A stretch of 56,398 nt of DNA, from assembly GCF_002086275.1 (NCBI RefSeq), contig NZ_MVHT01000038.1:1-56398 (forward strand), read 5' to 3'. A program made the translations under genes and the position numbers. The stretch is from Mycobacterium intermedium. GTDB taxonomy: Bacteria; Actinomycetota; Actinomycetes; Mycobacteriales; Mycobacteriaceae. Shown here one piece after another: positions 8,196 to 15,885 of this stretch. Each line of letters begins with the position of its first letter. Within the stretch, counting starts at the first letter, position 1. A model generated the notes under the pieces. The model was not told the origin of the DNA and made no database searches. It saw nothing but the letters and a program-made list of their open reading frames with translations.

Positions 8196-9007
8196 GCCAG
8201 CAAGCGTTCGGCGAAGACCTCGGGGTGCTCCCGGTGCATGAAGTGCCCGCCCGGGACCTCTTCGACGGTGTACTCGTTCTCGAACATCCGGGCAGCGCCG
8301 CGGTAATCGTCGGGGGTGACGATCGGGTCGTCGAGGCCTGCGAACACCACGGTCGGCACGGTGATCCGCGTCTTCAGTGACGGCGAAGGTTTGGGGGAGA
8401 GCTTGCGGTAGTAGCCGAACGCCGCGTTCAAACTCGCCGGATCGGCGAAACTCTCACGGACGGCATCGAACTCGCTCGGGTCCGGGTTCCACGTCGGAGA
8501 CCATCGCCGGTAGATCACCGGAAGGGCAGCGAAGTCGTTGCGCGCAAACCGTTGTGGGGCGCCCGGCAGTTTGTAGGCCGCGAAATGGCGAACGCCCCAC
8601 AGCTTCTTCGGTGACGGTTTGAGCGCCGCCGGGTGCGGGATGCCGATAACGAAGAGCTTCGTCACCCGCCGCGGATCAAGCGCCGCCGCGCCGTACGCGG
8701 CGGAGGCGCCCCAATCGTGCCCGACAACGACGGCATTCTGGGCGCCGAGCGCTTCGATGAGCGCGAGCGGATCACCGGCCAGGGTCTCCTGATCGGGGTC
8801 TCGGTCAGGCACTTCGCTCGGGTGGTAGCCACGCATGAAGGGGCTCACCACCCGGTAGCCTTTCGCAGCGATCCGCGGCCGAAGGTCGTCCCAGGAATGC
8901 GCCGTGTCCGGAAATCCGTGCAGCAGCAGCACCAGCGGTCCGGAGCCTTCTTCGAGGTAGGCGAACCTCAACCCGTTGGCAGCGACGAATTTGATCTCAT
9001 CGGCCAT
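8186..9007 (-). CDS. alpha/beta hydrolase (epoxide hydrolase-like)
   Basis: A 273-residue alpha/beta hydrolase. The oxyanion motif HGFPD is near residue 30, the nucleophile elbow GHDWGAS carries an Asp nucleophile as in epoxide hydrolases and haloalkane dehalogenases, the acid is probably in AGLDDPIV, and the base His is in GGHFMHREHP. The lid contains the Tyr residues expected for epoxide hydrolases. Cytoplasmic; substrate unknown. The SDR gene lies 32 bases upstream on the same strand, so the pair may form a small detoxification operon. Confidence 0.85.
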   Translation of the reverse strand: MADEIKFVAANGLRFAYLEEGSGPLVLLLHGFPDTAHSWDDLRPRIAAKGYRVVSPFMRGYHPSEVPDRDPDQETLAGDPLALIEALGAQNAVVVGHDWGASAAYGAAALDPRRVTKLFVIGIPHPAALKPSPKKLWGVRHFAAYKLPGAPQRFARNDFAALPVIYRRWSPTWNPDPSEFDAVRESFADPASLNAAFGYYRKLSPKPSPSLKTRITVPTVVFAGLDDPIVTPDDYRGAARMFENEYTVEEVPGGHFMHREHPEVFAERLLAYL

Positions 9008-9039
9008 GGGTTCATGACATTACGCCGCATACCGACGGC

Positions 9040-9795
9040 TCACATCACCGCGCCGCCGTTGACCCCGAGCACTTGACCCGTGATGAACCCGGCCTCCTCC
9101 GAGCACAGGAAACCGACCGCCGCGGCGATGTCCTCGGGAGAACCCATGTGTCCCACCGGGATCAGCTTTGCCAGCTGATCGGGCGAACCCAACTTGCCCT
9201 GGGCCTGAGATTGGCGCGACATGGGTGTGTCGATGCTGGACGGCGGCACGCTGTTGACCGTGATTCCTTTCGACGCATATTCGCTCGCAAGTGATTTCGT
9301 CAATGTGATGACCGCCCCCTTGGACGCCGCGTAGTGCGCCATGCGCGGCGACCCGCGTTGCGCGCTGGAGGACGAGATGGTGACAATGCGCCCCCAGCCC
9401 GCCGCGATCATGTCCGGCAGCGCCACCTGGCAGCAGTGAAAGGTGCCGTGCAGATTGATGTCGACGATTTCCAGCCAGGACTCGACGGTGATGTCGGTGA
9501 AACGACAAAAGCTCGCCTTGCCGGCGCTGGTCACCAACACCGCGACCGGCCCCAGCACCCTTCGCACCTCCGCGAACGCGGCTTCCACGGCCGCCCGGTC
9601 GGTGACGTCGACGTCGACGCCCAGCGCGGCGACGCCGCCCGATTCCAACTCGGCTGCGACCCGCCGCGCGGCCTCGCCATCGATGTCCAGGACTCCCACT
9701 TTGTGGCCGCGCTCGGCGAGTTCGCGGCAAGTGGCTTCACCGATGCCCGACGCCCCACCCGTCACCACCGCCACGCGGTTCTGCGCCCCGGTCAA
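9040..9795 (-). CDS. short-chain dehydrogenase/reductase, FabG-like
   Basis: A 251-residue classical SDR. The cofactor motif is TGGASGIG, the catalytic Asn is in DINLHG, the Ser is in TISSSSAQ, and the Tyr-Lys pair is YAASK. The structural NNAG motif is replaced by TSAG, an uncommon change. The C-terminal GVNGGAVM is typical. I choose the TTG start at 9795 because AAGGGAG lies seven bases upstream and the resulting protein has the normal family length; the frame stays open to ATG 9867. Acts on an alcohol or ketone with NAD(P)H; substrate unknown. Confidence 0.82.
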   Translation of the reverse strand: MTGAQNRVAVVTGGASGIGEATCRELAERGHKVGVLDIDGEAARRVAAELESGGVAALGVDVDVTDRAAVEAAFAEVRRVLGPVAVLVTSAGKASFCRFTDITVESWLEIVDINLHGTFHCCQVALPDMIAAGWGRIVTISSSSAQRGSPRMAHYAASKGAVITLTKSLASEYASKGITVNSVPPSSIDTPMSRQSQAQGKLGSPDQLAKLIPVGHMGSPEDIAAAVGFLCSEEAGFITGQVLGVNGGAVM

Positions 9796-9915
9796 TCGGT
9801 TGCTCCCTTCATCGGTGAATCGTCGAGCGTCGAGAACACCTGATTCTCTCGTGTCGCCGAACCGCAAACGGAATCGGCCCGGACCACTGGTCCGGACCGA
9901 TTTCCGCTAAAGGTG

Positions 9916-10185
9916 TCAAACGCGCTCGGAGCCGGGCCCCTTGAAGTAGCGGTTGAGGAAGCCGACGGCACCGATCGCCGCGACGGCCCCGATCACGCCC
10001 CACACCACGAAGTTGACGGCCAGAGAACCCACGAACCAGCCGTAGCTCATGGACCAGATGAGCGTCCAGATGATGCGGAAAAACGACCAGGCCGCGGTCG
10101 CTGCGAGGCTGATCCCGATCCACAGGCTGTACTGGCGGTCGACGCGGTTGATCTGCTGCTCGACAGCGGCTGGGACGATGTTCAT
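9916..10185 (-). CDS. small two-helix membrane protein
   Basis: An 89-residue protein with an amphipathic N-terminus and two predicted membrane helices (about 20-42, rich in Trp and Phe, and about 52-77, rich in Val, Ala and Gly), ending NRYFKGPGSERV. AAAGGAAG lies just upstream of the ATG. No family recognised. It lies 70 bases downstream of the amino-acid transporter gene on the same strand and may be co-transcribed. Confidence 0.7.
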   Translation of the reverse strand: MNIVPAAVEQQINRVDRQYSLWIGISLAATAAWSFFRIIWTLIWSMSYGWFVGSLAVNFVVWGVIGAVAAIGAVGFLNRYFKGPGSERV

Positions 10186-10255
10186 TGTCTTCCTTTCGCG
10201 TGTGACGCCGCCTCGTTGGTGACGTCGTTGCGAGAAGTACAGACGGGGCCGGCGG

Positions 10256-11725
10256 CTACCGATCCCAACTCTGGTTCATCTCCGCCTGGAATTGCCGGTA
10301 GCGTTCCGCACGGCCGGGACGGCGGCGGACGATCAGCCACCCGATGCCCAGGGCCGCGAACCAGAGCGGAAACCATGCCAGCGCAACCGCGGTTTCCGGT
10401 TCGTTCAACAGGGTCCAGATCACAAAGACGAAGAAGGCCAGCACCGCCCAGCACGTCGCCACACCACCTGGCATCTTGTACGCCGACTCGGCATGACGCT
10501 GTGGGTGTCGACGGCGGTAAGCGAAGTAGCTGACCACGATCATCGTCCACACGAACATGAACAGCAGTGACGAGACGGTCGTGATGATGGTGAAGGCCCC
10601 GATCACCGAACCGCCCGCGTAGAGCAGCGGAATCGCGATGAGTAACAGGGGAGCGGTCACCAGCAGCGCCGGGGCCGGCACGCCGCCGCGGTTGAGTCGG
10701 CGGAAGATCGACGGTGCGCTACCCTCGTCTGCCAAGCCGAAAAGCATTCGACCCGTGGAGAATACGCCGGAATTCGCCGATGATGCGGCCGAGGTGATCA
10801 CCACGAAGTTGACGATCGACGCCGCCGCCGCAAACCCCGCGAGGGAGAACATGGTGACGAACGGGGAGTGCCCGCTGGTGAACCGCCGCCACGGTACCAC
10901 CGCAAGGATGGCCAGCAGCGCTCCGACGTAGAAGATCGCCACCCGCACCGGGACCGCGTTGATCGCGCGGGGCAGGGTGCGGCGCGGATCGGCGGTTTCG
11001 GCGGCTGCGGTGCCCACCAGCTCCACGCCGACGAACGCGAAGAACGCGATCTGAAACCCGCTGACCACGCCCATGAATCCGGTTGGAAAGAAACCGTTGT
11101 CATTCCAAAGGTTGGCGAGCGTCGCGCGGTCACCGTCCGGAGAAACGAAGCTGGTCGCCACCAAGAAGCCGCCCACGACGATCAGCCCCAGGATCGCCAC
11201 GATCTTGATCAACGCGAACCAGAACTCGATCTCGCCGAAGTTGCGGACGCTGAACAAGTTGAAGGCGAGCACCAGGGTGACCGTCAACACCACCGGTAAC
11301 CAGGACGGCAAGCCGGACCACCAGAACTTTGAATAGCCGGTGATCGCAACGACTTCCGCGATGCCGGTGACCACCCAGGCGAACCAGTACGACCACCCCA
11401 CGAAAAAGCCCGCCGCGGGGCCCAGCAGGTCGGCCGCGCAGTCGACGAAAGACTTGTAGTTCAAATTCGACAGCAGCAACTCACCCATGGCGCGCAGCAC
11501 GAGGAACACGAAGATGCCGATGATCCCATACACCATCAACACCGCCGGTCCGGCCAGCGAGATCGTCCGCCCGGAACCCATGAACAAGCCGGTGCCGATC
11601 GCACCGCCGATCGCTATCAGCTGTATCTGGCGATTGGAGAGGGCGCGATGCAGGTGCGACGAGGCCTGGGTGGCTTGCGTGGCCGGGGTGGCCTCAGACG
11701 CGTCGCCGACAAGATCACTCGCCAT
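10256..11725 (-). CDS. cycA: amino acid permease, CycA-like
   Basis: A 489-residue APC-superfamily transporter with about 12 membrane helices. The start has the amino acid permease signature LSNRQIQLIAIGGAIGTGLFMGSG. The middle has SGFQIAFFAFVGVELVGTAAAETADPRRTLPRAIN and the later FSTGRMLFGLA segment, which are close to CycA (D-serine/D-alanine/glycine transport). It would import small neutral amino acids by proton symport across the inner membrane. In mycobacteria CycA also brings in D-cycloserine. Other AAP-family specificities cannot be excluded. Confidence 0.85.
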   Translation of the reverse strand: MASDLVGDASEATPATQATQASSHLHRALSNRQIQLIAIGGAIGTGLFMGSGRTISLAGPAVLMVYGIIGIFVFLVLRAMGELLLSNLNYKSFVDCAADLLGPAAGFFVGWSYWFAWVVTGIAEVVAITGYSKFWWSGLPSWLPVVLTVTLVLAFNLFSVRNFGEIEFWFALIKIVAILGLIVVGGFLVATSFVSPDGDRATLANLWNDNGFFPTGFMGVVSGFQIAFFAFVGVELVGTAAAETADPRRTLPRAINAVPVRVAIFYVGALLAILAVVPWRRFTSGHSPFVTMFSLAGFAAAASIVNFVVITSAASSANSGVFSTGRMLFGLADEGSAPSIFRRLNRGGVPAPALLVTAPLLLIAIPLLYAGGSVIGAFTIITTVSSLLFMFVWTMIVVSYFAYRRRHPQRHAESAYKMPGGVATCWAVLAFFVFVIWTLLNEPETAVALAWFPLWFAALGIGWLIVRRRPGRAERYRQFQAEMNQSWDR

Positions 11726-11748
11726 GACTTAGCTCCATCAGGGATCCC

Positions 11749-12018
11749 TCAGGCCAGGAAATAGCCGGATGTGGTGAGCACATCGCCGGCCGCAAGATCG
11801 TCCTTCGACAGCTTCTTGAACAGCAGGCCAACGGTTTCGCCGGGGACCGCCTTGTCCAACTTCTTACGGAATGCCTCGATGGCGTCGACTTTCACCCGGC
11901 GGCCATCGTTGATCGCCACCTCGTCACCGACGCGAAGTTCCCCGTATTCAACCTGTCCGGTCGCCACGGCCCCGCGCCCACGAATGACAAACACGTCTTG
12001 CACCGTCATGCGAAACAT
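11749..12018 (-). CDS. stand-alone EF-Tu domain II-like protein
   Basis: About 89 residues matching only domain II (the beta-barrel) of EF-Tu/SelB-type translational GTPases: MTVQDVFVIRGRGAVATGQVEYGELRVGDEVAI, then PGETVGLLFKKLSKDDLAAGDVL. No GTPase domain is present here or nearby. ATG 12018 (MFRMTVQD) is preferred since similar stand-alone proteins begin with this sequence; a GTG at 12063 would add 15 residues. Function unknown. It lies 23 bases downstream of no gene but just upstream of cycA on the same strand, and is divergent from the gene at 12106. Confidence 0.7.
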   Translation of the reverse strand: MFRMTVQDVFVIRGRGAVATGQVEYGELRVGDEVAINDGRRVKVDAIEAFRKKLDKAVPGETVGLLFKKLSKDDLAAGDVLTTSGYFLA

Positions 12019-12064
12019 GCTGGGAAACGGTACTAGCCGTACCGTTGTCCTGCGAGATGCCACA

Positions 12065-12085
12065 CTGTTCAGGATCTATGAACAG
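12065..12085. promoter_or_regulatory. dyad symmetry between divergent genes
   Basis: CTGTTCA and TGAACAG are perfect inverted 7-mers separated by seven bases (ggatcta). They lie in the 87-bp gap between the EF-Tu-like gene and the gene at 12106, upstream of the latter's AAGGAGG. The size and symmetry fit a dimeric regulator site; the regulator is unknown. Confidence 0.4.
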
Positions 12086-12105
12086 CCTAGGCACAAGGAG
12101 GTGAC

Positions 12106-12477
12106 GTGGGTTGGTTCAAGCGGGCACGTAACGCCAGTGCGGGACAACGAGTTACCCGAGCCGATAAGCGGCAGGCGGAGGACAGCCTCGCGGAGCTCAG
12201 CGCGCTCAACGCCGAGCGGGAGCGGCTGACCCGCGAAGGTTTGGCGGGTGTGGCAACGATCGTCGGTATCCGCGAGAACGTCGCAACCACCACGCTGGGC
12301 TCGTGGCATGAACTACAGCTGGACGTGCAGCTGCCCGACCAGGACCCGTACCGGGCCACGCGGCGAGTGGCGCTCGAGCTGGCGACGGCGCCGCACATCA
12401 CCGTGGGTGCTCAAGTCCCGGTGCGCGTCGACCCCCGGGATTGGTCCGTGGTCCTCGTCGTCGCGGCGGCCGGCTAG
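12106..12477 (+). CDS. conserved hypothetical protein
   Basis: A 123-residue cytoplasmic protein starting GTG (MGWFKRARN), with an excellent AAGGAGGTGA site five bases before the start. Residues about 20-45 form a charged helix (AEDSLAELSALNAERERLTREG). The rest alternates as beta strands ending VGAQVPVRVDPRDWSVVLVV, the type of small beta-barrel seen in many actinobacterial proteins that carry a membrane-proximal or OB-like domain. No known family recognised; no membrane segment. Confidence 0.75.
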   Translation: MGWFKRARNASAGQRVTRADKRQAEDSLAELSALNAERERLTREGLAGVATIVGIRENVATTTLGSWHELQLDVQLPDQDPYRATRRVALELATAPHITVGAQVPVRVDPRDWSVVLVVAAAG

Positions 12478-12483
12478 GTCCGG

Positions 12484-13494
12484 CTAGGTCAACTTGACCA
12501 AGAGCTTGCCGACGTTCTTGCCGTCGAACAACATGTTGATGGCCGTCGGCAGTTGTTCGAAGCCCTCGACGACGGTCTCGAGCGGCGTCAACTTGCCGGC
12601 GGTGATCAAGCCGGCGATCTCGCTGATCGCCTCGCGCGCGCGGCCGAAGTGGTCGAGCACGATGAAGCCCTGTAGCTTGGCCCGCTGGATGAGCAGGTTT
12701 CCGAACGCGCGCGGCCCAGGCGGGGGATCTTCGGCGTTGTAGCCCGAGATCAGGCCGCAGAGGGCGATGCGCGCGCCGATGTTGAGACGCGCGAAGACGG
12801 CGTCCATGATGTCGCCGCCGACGTTCTCGAAGTCGACATCGATGCCGTCGGGCGTGGCATTGGTCAGCTGAGTCAGCCAATCGTCGGCCTTGTAGTCGAC
12901 CGCGGCGTCGAAGCCGAGTTGCTCGGTGAGCAGCGCACACTTGTCGGGGCCACCCGCGATTCCGACGACGCGCGCGCCGTCGGCCTTGGCCAATTGGCCC
13001 GCGACCGAACCGACCGCGCCCGCCGCCGCCGAGACCACCACCGTCTCGCCCGGCTTGGGCTTGGCGATGTCACGCATCCCGATCCACGCGGTCAGCCCGG
13101 TCATCCCGAGCGCGCCCAGGTAGGCACTCGGTGAGACCCCCTCGGCGACTTCGACCGGCAGCAACGGCGCCGTGGCGGACGCGACGACGTACTCCTGCCA
13201 GCCGACCAGGCCCTGCACGATCTGGCCGACCGGATAGTGCGGGTTCTTCGAGGCGATCACCTCGCCGATGCCGCCGGCGCGCATCACCTCGCCGATACCC
13301 ACCGGAGGCAGGTAGGTCGGAGTGTCGTTGATCCACATGCGGTTGGTCGGGTCGAGGGAGATCCAGTCGATGCGGACCAGGGCCTCGCCGTCGCCGATCT
13401 CGGGAATCGGTTCTTCATGCAGCTCAAAAGTGTTGGGGCCGATCCGTCCGGCGGGGCGCTCGCGGAGCAGGAACTGGCGGTTTCGATCAGGCAT
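12484..13494 (-). CDS. MDR-family NADP-dependent oxidoreductase (curcumin/prostaglandin reductase type)
   Basis: A zinc-independent medium-chain reductase of 336 residues. The N-terminal GroES-like part holds DPTNRMWI; the nucleotide-binding motif is AAAGAVGSVAGQLAK (about 155-170); and FENVGGDIMDAVFARL and the IVLDHF segment are hallmarks of the leukotriene B4 12-hydroxydehydrogenase/curcumin reductase group. No zinc ligands are present. It probably reduces activated C=C bonds with NADPH in the cytoplasm. ATG 13494 (MPDRNRQ) is chosen over an upstream GTG at 13509. Confidence 0.87.
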   Translation of the reverse strand: MPDRNRQFLLRERPAGRIGPNTFELHEEPIPEIGDGEALVRIDWISLDPTNRMWINDTPTYLPPVGIGEVMRAGGIGEVIASKNPHYPVGQIVQGLVGWQEYVVASATAPLLPVEVAEGVSPSAYLGALGMTGLTAWIGMRDIAKPKPGETVVVSAAAGAVGSVAGQLAKADGARVVGIAGGPDKCALLTEQLGFDAAVDYKADDWLTQLTNATPDGIDVDFENVGGDIMDAVFARLNIGARIALCGLISGYNAEDPPPGPRAFGNLLIQRAKLQGFIVLDHFGRAREAISEIAGLITAGKLTPLETVVEGFEQLPTAINMLFDGKNVGKLLVKLT

Positions 13495-13568
13495 AAGCGC
13501 ACCGTACACACGCCGAGCAGGCGCCCGAAGACCGCCGGCCTTGTCGGAGGGGGTGCTATAACGCAGCT

Positions 13569-14417
13569 ATGTCAGATTCGGCGCACGTCATCACGCATGT
13601 TTCCGACACTGCCCGGTGGACGGCCCTGCACCGGGCCACCGAATCGGCACGCCCTGACGCGCTGTTCAGCGACCCATACGCCGAACGCCTCGCGGGTGAA
13701 CAGGGCCAAGCCATCGTTGCCCGAGTTCCGCGATCCACCCGCAACGGCTGGTGGCTGGTCGCGCGCACCAAACTCATCGACGACGCCATTCTCGACGCGA
13801 TCGCCCAGGGCTGCGACCGGGTGCTGAATCTGGCGGCCGGCCTCGACACCCGCCCTTACCGGCTGGATCTGCCTGCCGATCTCACCTGGGTGGAGGCCGA
13901 CCTGCCACCGTTGCTCGCAGAAAAGACGCAGCTGCTCGCGGACGCCACCCCGCGCTGCAAGCTGATCCGCAGCGCCGTCGACCTGTCCGACCCGCAAGCC
14001 CGCGACGCCTTCTTCGACGAGGCGCTGGACGGGGCCAACCGGGCGCTGGTGCTGACCGAGGGCCTGCTGATGTACCTCGAGGAGCGCGACGTCGTTGCGC
14101 TGTCCACCGCCATCAAACAGCCCAGTGTCGCCTGGTGGATGCTCGACTTCGCCGGACCGGGCCTGAAGAAAATGATGAACAAGAGAATGGCGGGTCTGCT
14201 GGAAAATGCGCCGTTCATCTTCGCGCCCGAAAACGGGTTGGCCTTCTTCGAGGACCTCGGCTGGCGGGTCATCGAATCCGAATCGCTGCTCAGCGCGGCG
14301 CGTCGGCTGCACCGATTGCCGCCGCTGATGCGCCTCGCTGCCCGGCGACCCGAACCGGACCCGCGCAAACCGGGCCCGCGCAGGCCGTGGAGCGCCGCAG
14401 CCCTGCTCACGCAGTGA
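13569..14417 (+). CDS. class I SAM-dependent methyltransferase, PPM/LCMT family
   Basis: A 282-residue member of the large mycobacterial family of putative S-adenosylmethionine methyltransferases related to leucine carboxyl methyltransferases. Recognisable segments: WTALHRATESARPDALFSDPYAERL at the start, the SAM motif NLAAGLDTRPYRLDLP, VEADLP, and LTEGLLMYL. The substrate of these proteins is generally unknown; some act on carboxyl groups or on natural products. The tail is rich in Arg and Pro. A small hairpin lies downstream at 14448-14464. Confidence 0.88.
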   Translation: MSDSAHVITHVSDTARWTALHRATESARPDALFSDPYAERLAGEQGQAIVARVPRSTRNGWWLVARTKLIDDAILDAIAQGCDRVLNLAAGLDTRPYRLDLPADLTWVEADLPPLLAEKTQLLADATPRCKLIRSAVDLSDPQARDAFFDEALDGANRALVLTEGLLMYLEERDVVALSTAIKQPSVAWWMLDFAGPGLKKMMNKRMAGLLENAPFIFAPENGLAFFEDLGWRVIESESLLSAARRLHRLPPLMRLAARRPEPDPRKPGPRRPWSAAALLTQ

Positions 14418-14447
14418 TCTGCATGAACGACCACCTGGCCGCCCCTA

Positions 14448-14464
14448 CCGTGAAAAATTCACGG
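14448..14464 (+). terminator. short hairpin after methyltransferase gene
   Basis: CCGTGAA, a 3-base AAA loop, and TTCACGG form a perfect 7-bp stem 31 bases after the stop. There is no T-run. It may help terminate or could be an operator for the small gene that follows. Confidence 0.35.
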
Positions 14465-14592
14465 CAAATTCTCAACTTCGGACACGGTTTGGTCACAGGT
14501 TTGCTGGGCATCCTGTGGGACAAGCGTGAAGACGCATCCAGAGAGCCAAGGTTCGTCCGCGGACGTTGCACAGGGGGAAGGAGCTGAAAAGC

Positions 14593-14742
14593 GTGGCAAA
14601 GTCATCGAACTCTACGGTGATCGATCTGCAGTCACACCCCAAGTGGATCGCGGCACACCGATACGATCGGCAGCGCCTCGAGGCCATGCGGCGCCACCCC
14701 GCATACCTGGGTCGTCGCCCCAGCGCCGACACCCCCGCCTGA
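14593..14742 (+). CDS. small protein, 49 residues
   Basis: GTG at 14593 opens a 49-codon reading frame ending at TGA 14742. AAGGAG lies nine bases upstream. The product starts MAKSSNSTVIDLQ and has a basic, aromatic helix-like middle (HPKWIAAHRYDRQRLEAMRRH), then a short Pro-rich end. It has no signal or membrane segment. It occupies the otherwise unexplained gap before the M48 peptidase gene, and the good ribosome site and protein-like composition favour a real gene. Function unknown. Confidence 0.55.
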   Translation: MAKSSNSTVIDLQSHPKWIAAHRYDRQRLEAMRRHPAYLGRRPSADTPA

Positions 14743-14835
14743 GCACCTGCCGGCCGGGACGCCTGGCTTTCTCAGAACCGTTGTAGACGGCCCCCGATAT
14801 CCTGAAAAACCGGACCATCGAGGGGACCCGCGTAC

Positions 14836-15885
14836 ATGTCTCAGCCACCCGCCACCACTCGGATCACCCTTCCGGGCATAAGTTCGCGTGCGTGGGAGCA
14901 TCCCGCTGACCGCACCGCGTTGTCGGCGCTGCGCCGGCTCAAGGGATTCGATCAGATTTTGAAGTTGCTGTCCGGCATGTTGCGGGAACGGCAGCATCGG
15001 TTGCTTTACCTGGCCAGCGCGGCCCGCGTGGGACCGCGGCAGTTCGCCGACGTCAACGCGCTGCTCGACGAATGCGCCGACGTTCTCGATGCCCCGGAGA
15101 AGCCCGAGATATTCATCAGCCAATCGCCCGTCGCCAACGCCTACACGATCGGGATGGATCAGCCGTTCATCGTCCTGACGTCCGGGCTCTACGACCTGAT
15201 GACCCACGACGAGCTGAGGTTCGTCGTCGGCCACGAACTCGGTCACGCCCTATCCGGTCACGCGGTGTACCGCACGATGATGATGCATCTGATGCGGTTG
15301 GCACACTCCTTCGGCTTCATGCCAGTCGGCGGTTGGGCGCTGCGTGCGATTGTGGCCGCGCTGCTCGAATGGCAACGCAAATCGGAACTTTCCGGCGACC
15401 GCGCCGGGCTGCTGTGCAGCCAGGATTTGGAAACCGCGATCCGTGTTGAGATGAAGCTGGCGGGCGGCAACCGGCTCGACAAGCTGGACTCGGAGGCCTT
15501 CTTGGCGCAAGCACGGGAGTACGAAAAATCCGGGGACATGGTCGATGGGGTGCTGAAGTTGCTCAATTTGGAGCTGCAGACCCATCCGTTCTCGGTGCTG
15601 CGCGCCGCCGCGCTGACCCGCTGGGTCGACACCGGTGGCTACGGCCGCATCATGTCGGGGGACTACCCGCGCCGCGAGGAAGACGAAAAGTTCTCTGTCA
15701 CAGATGATTTCAGTGAAGCGGCCCGCCACTACAAAGACGGCTTCGACCAATCGGACGACCCGCTGATCAGGGGCATCCGGGACGGCCTCGGCGGTGTCGT
15801 CGATGGCGTGGGGCGAGCCGCCACCACCGCCGCAGATACGTTGGGCCGCAAGATCAACGAGTGGCGCCAGCCCCGCAACGGCTAA
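14836..15885 (+). CDS. M48 family zinc metallopeptidase
   Basis: A 349-residue peptidase. HELGH (about 135-139) gives the zinc-binding histidines and catalytic Glu, and SELSGDRAGLL downstream gives the third ligand Glu, in the arrangement of the M48 group. A moderately hydrophobic stretch lies between them (MMMHLMRLAHSFGFMPVGGWALRAIVAALL), but no clear signal peptide exists, so it may be cytoplasmic or peripherally membrane-bound. The C-terminal about 60 residues (from DDFSEAARHYKDGF) look flexible with small-residue helices. It converges with, and overlaps by 4 bp, the serpin-like gene. Confidence 0.88.
   Translation: MSQPPATTRITLPGISSRAWEHPADRTALSALRRLKGFDQILKLLSGMLRERQHRLLYLASAARVGPRQFADVNALLDECADVLDAPEKPEIFISQSPVANAYTIGMDQPFIVLTSGLYDLMTHDELRFVVGHELGHALSGHAVYRTMMMHLMRLAHSFGFMPVGGWALRAIVAALLEWQRKSELSGDRAGLLCSQDLETAIRVEMKLAGGNRLDKLDSEAFLAQAREYEKSGDMVDGVLKLLNLELQTHPFSVLRAAALTRWVDTGGYGRIMSGDYPRREEDEKFSVTDDFSEAARHYKDGFDQSDDPLIRGIRDGLGGVVDGVGRAATTAADTLGRKINEWRQPRNG

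Noticed and set aside
9040..9867. Start of the SDR at ATG 9867.
   Set aside because: The extra 24 residues precede the Rossmann strand without a purpose, and the TTG at 9795 has a much better ribosome site.
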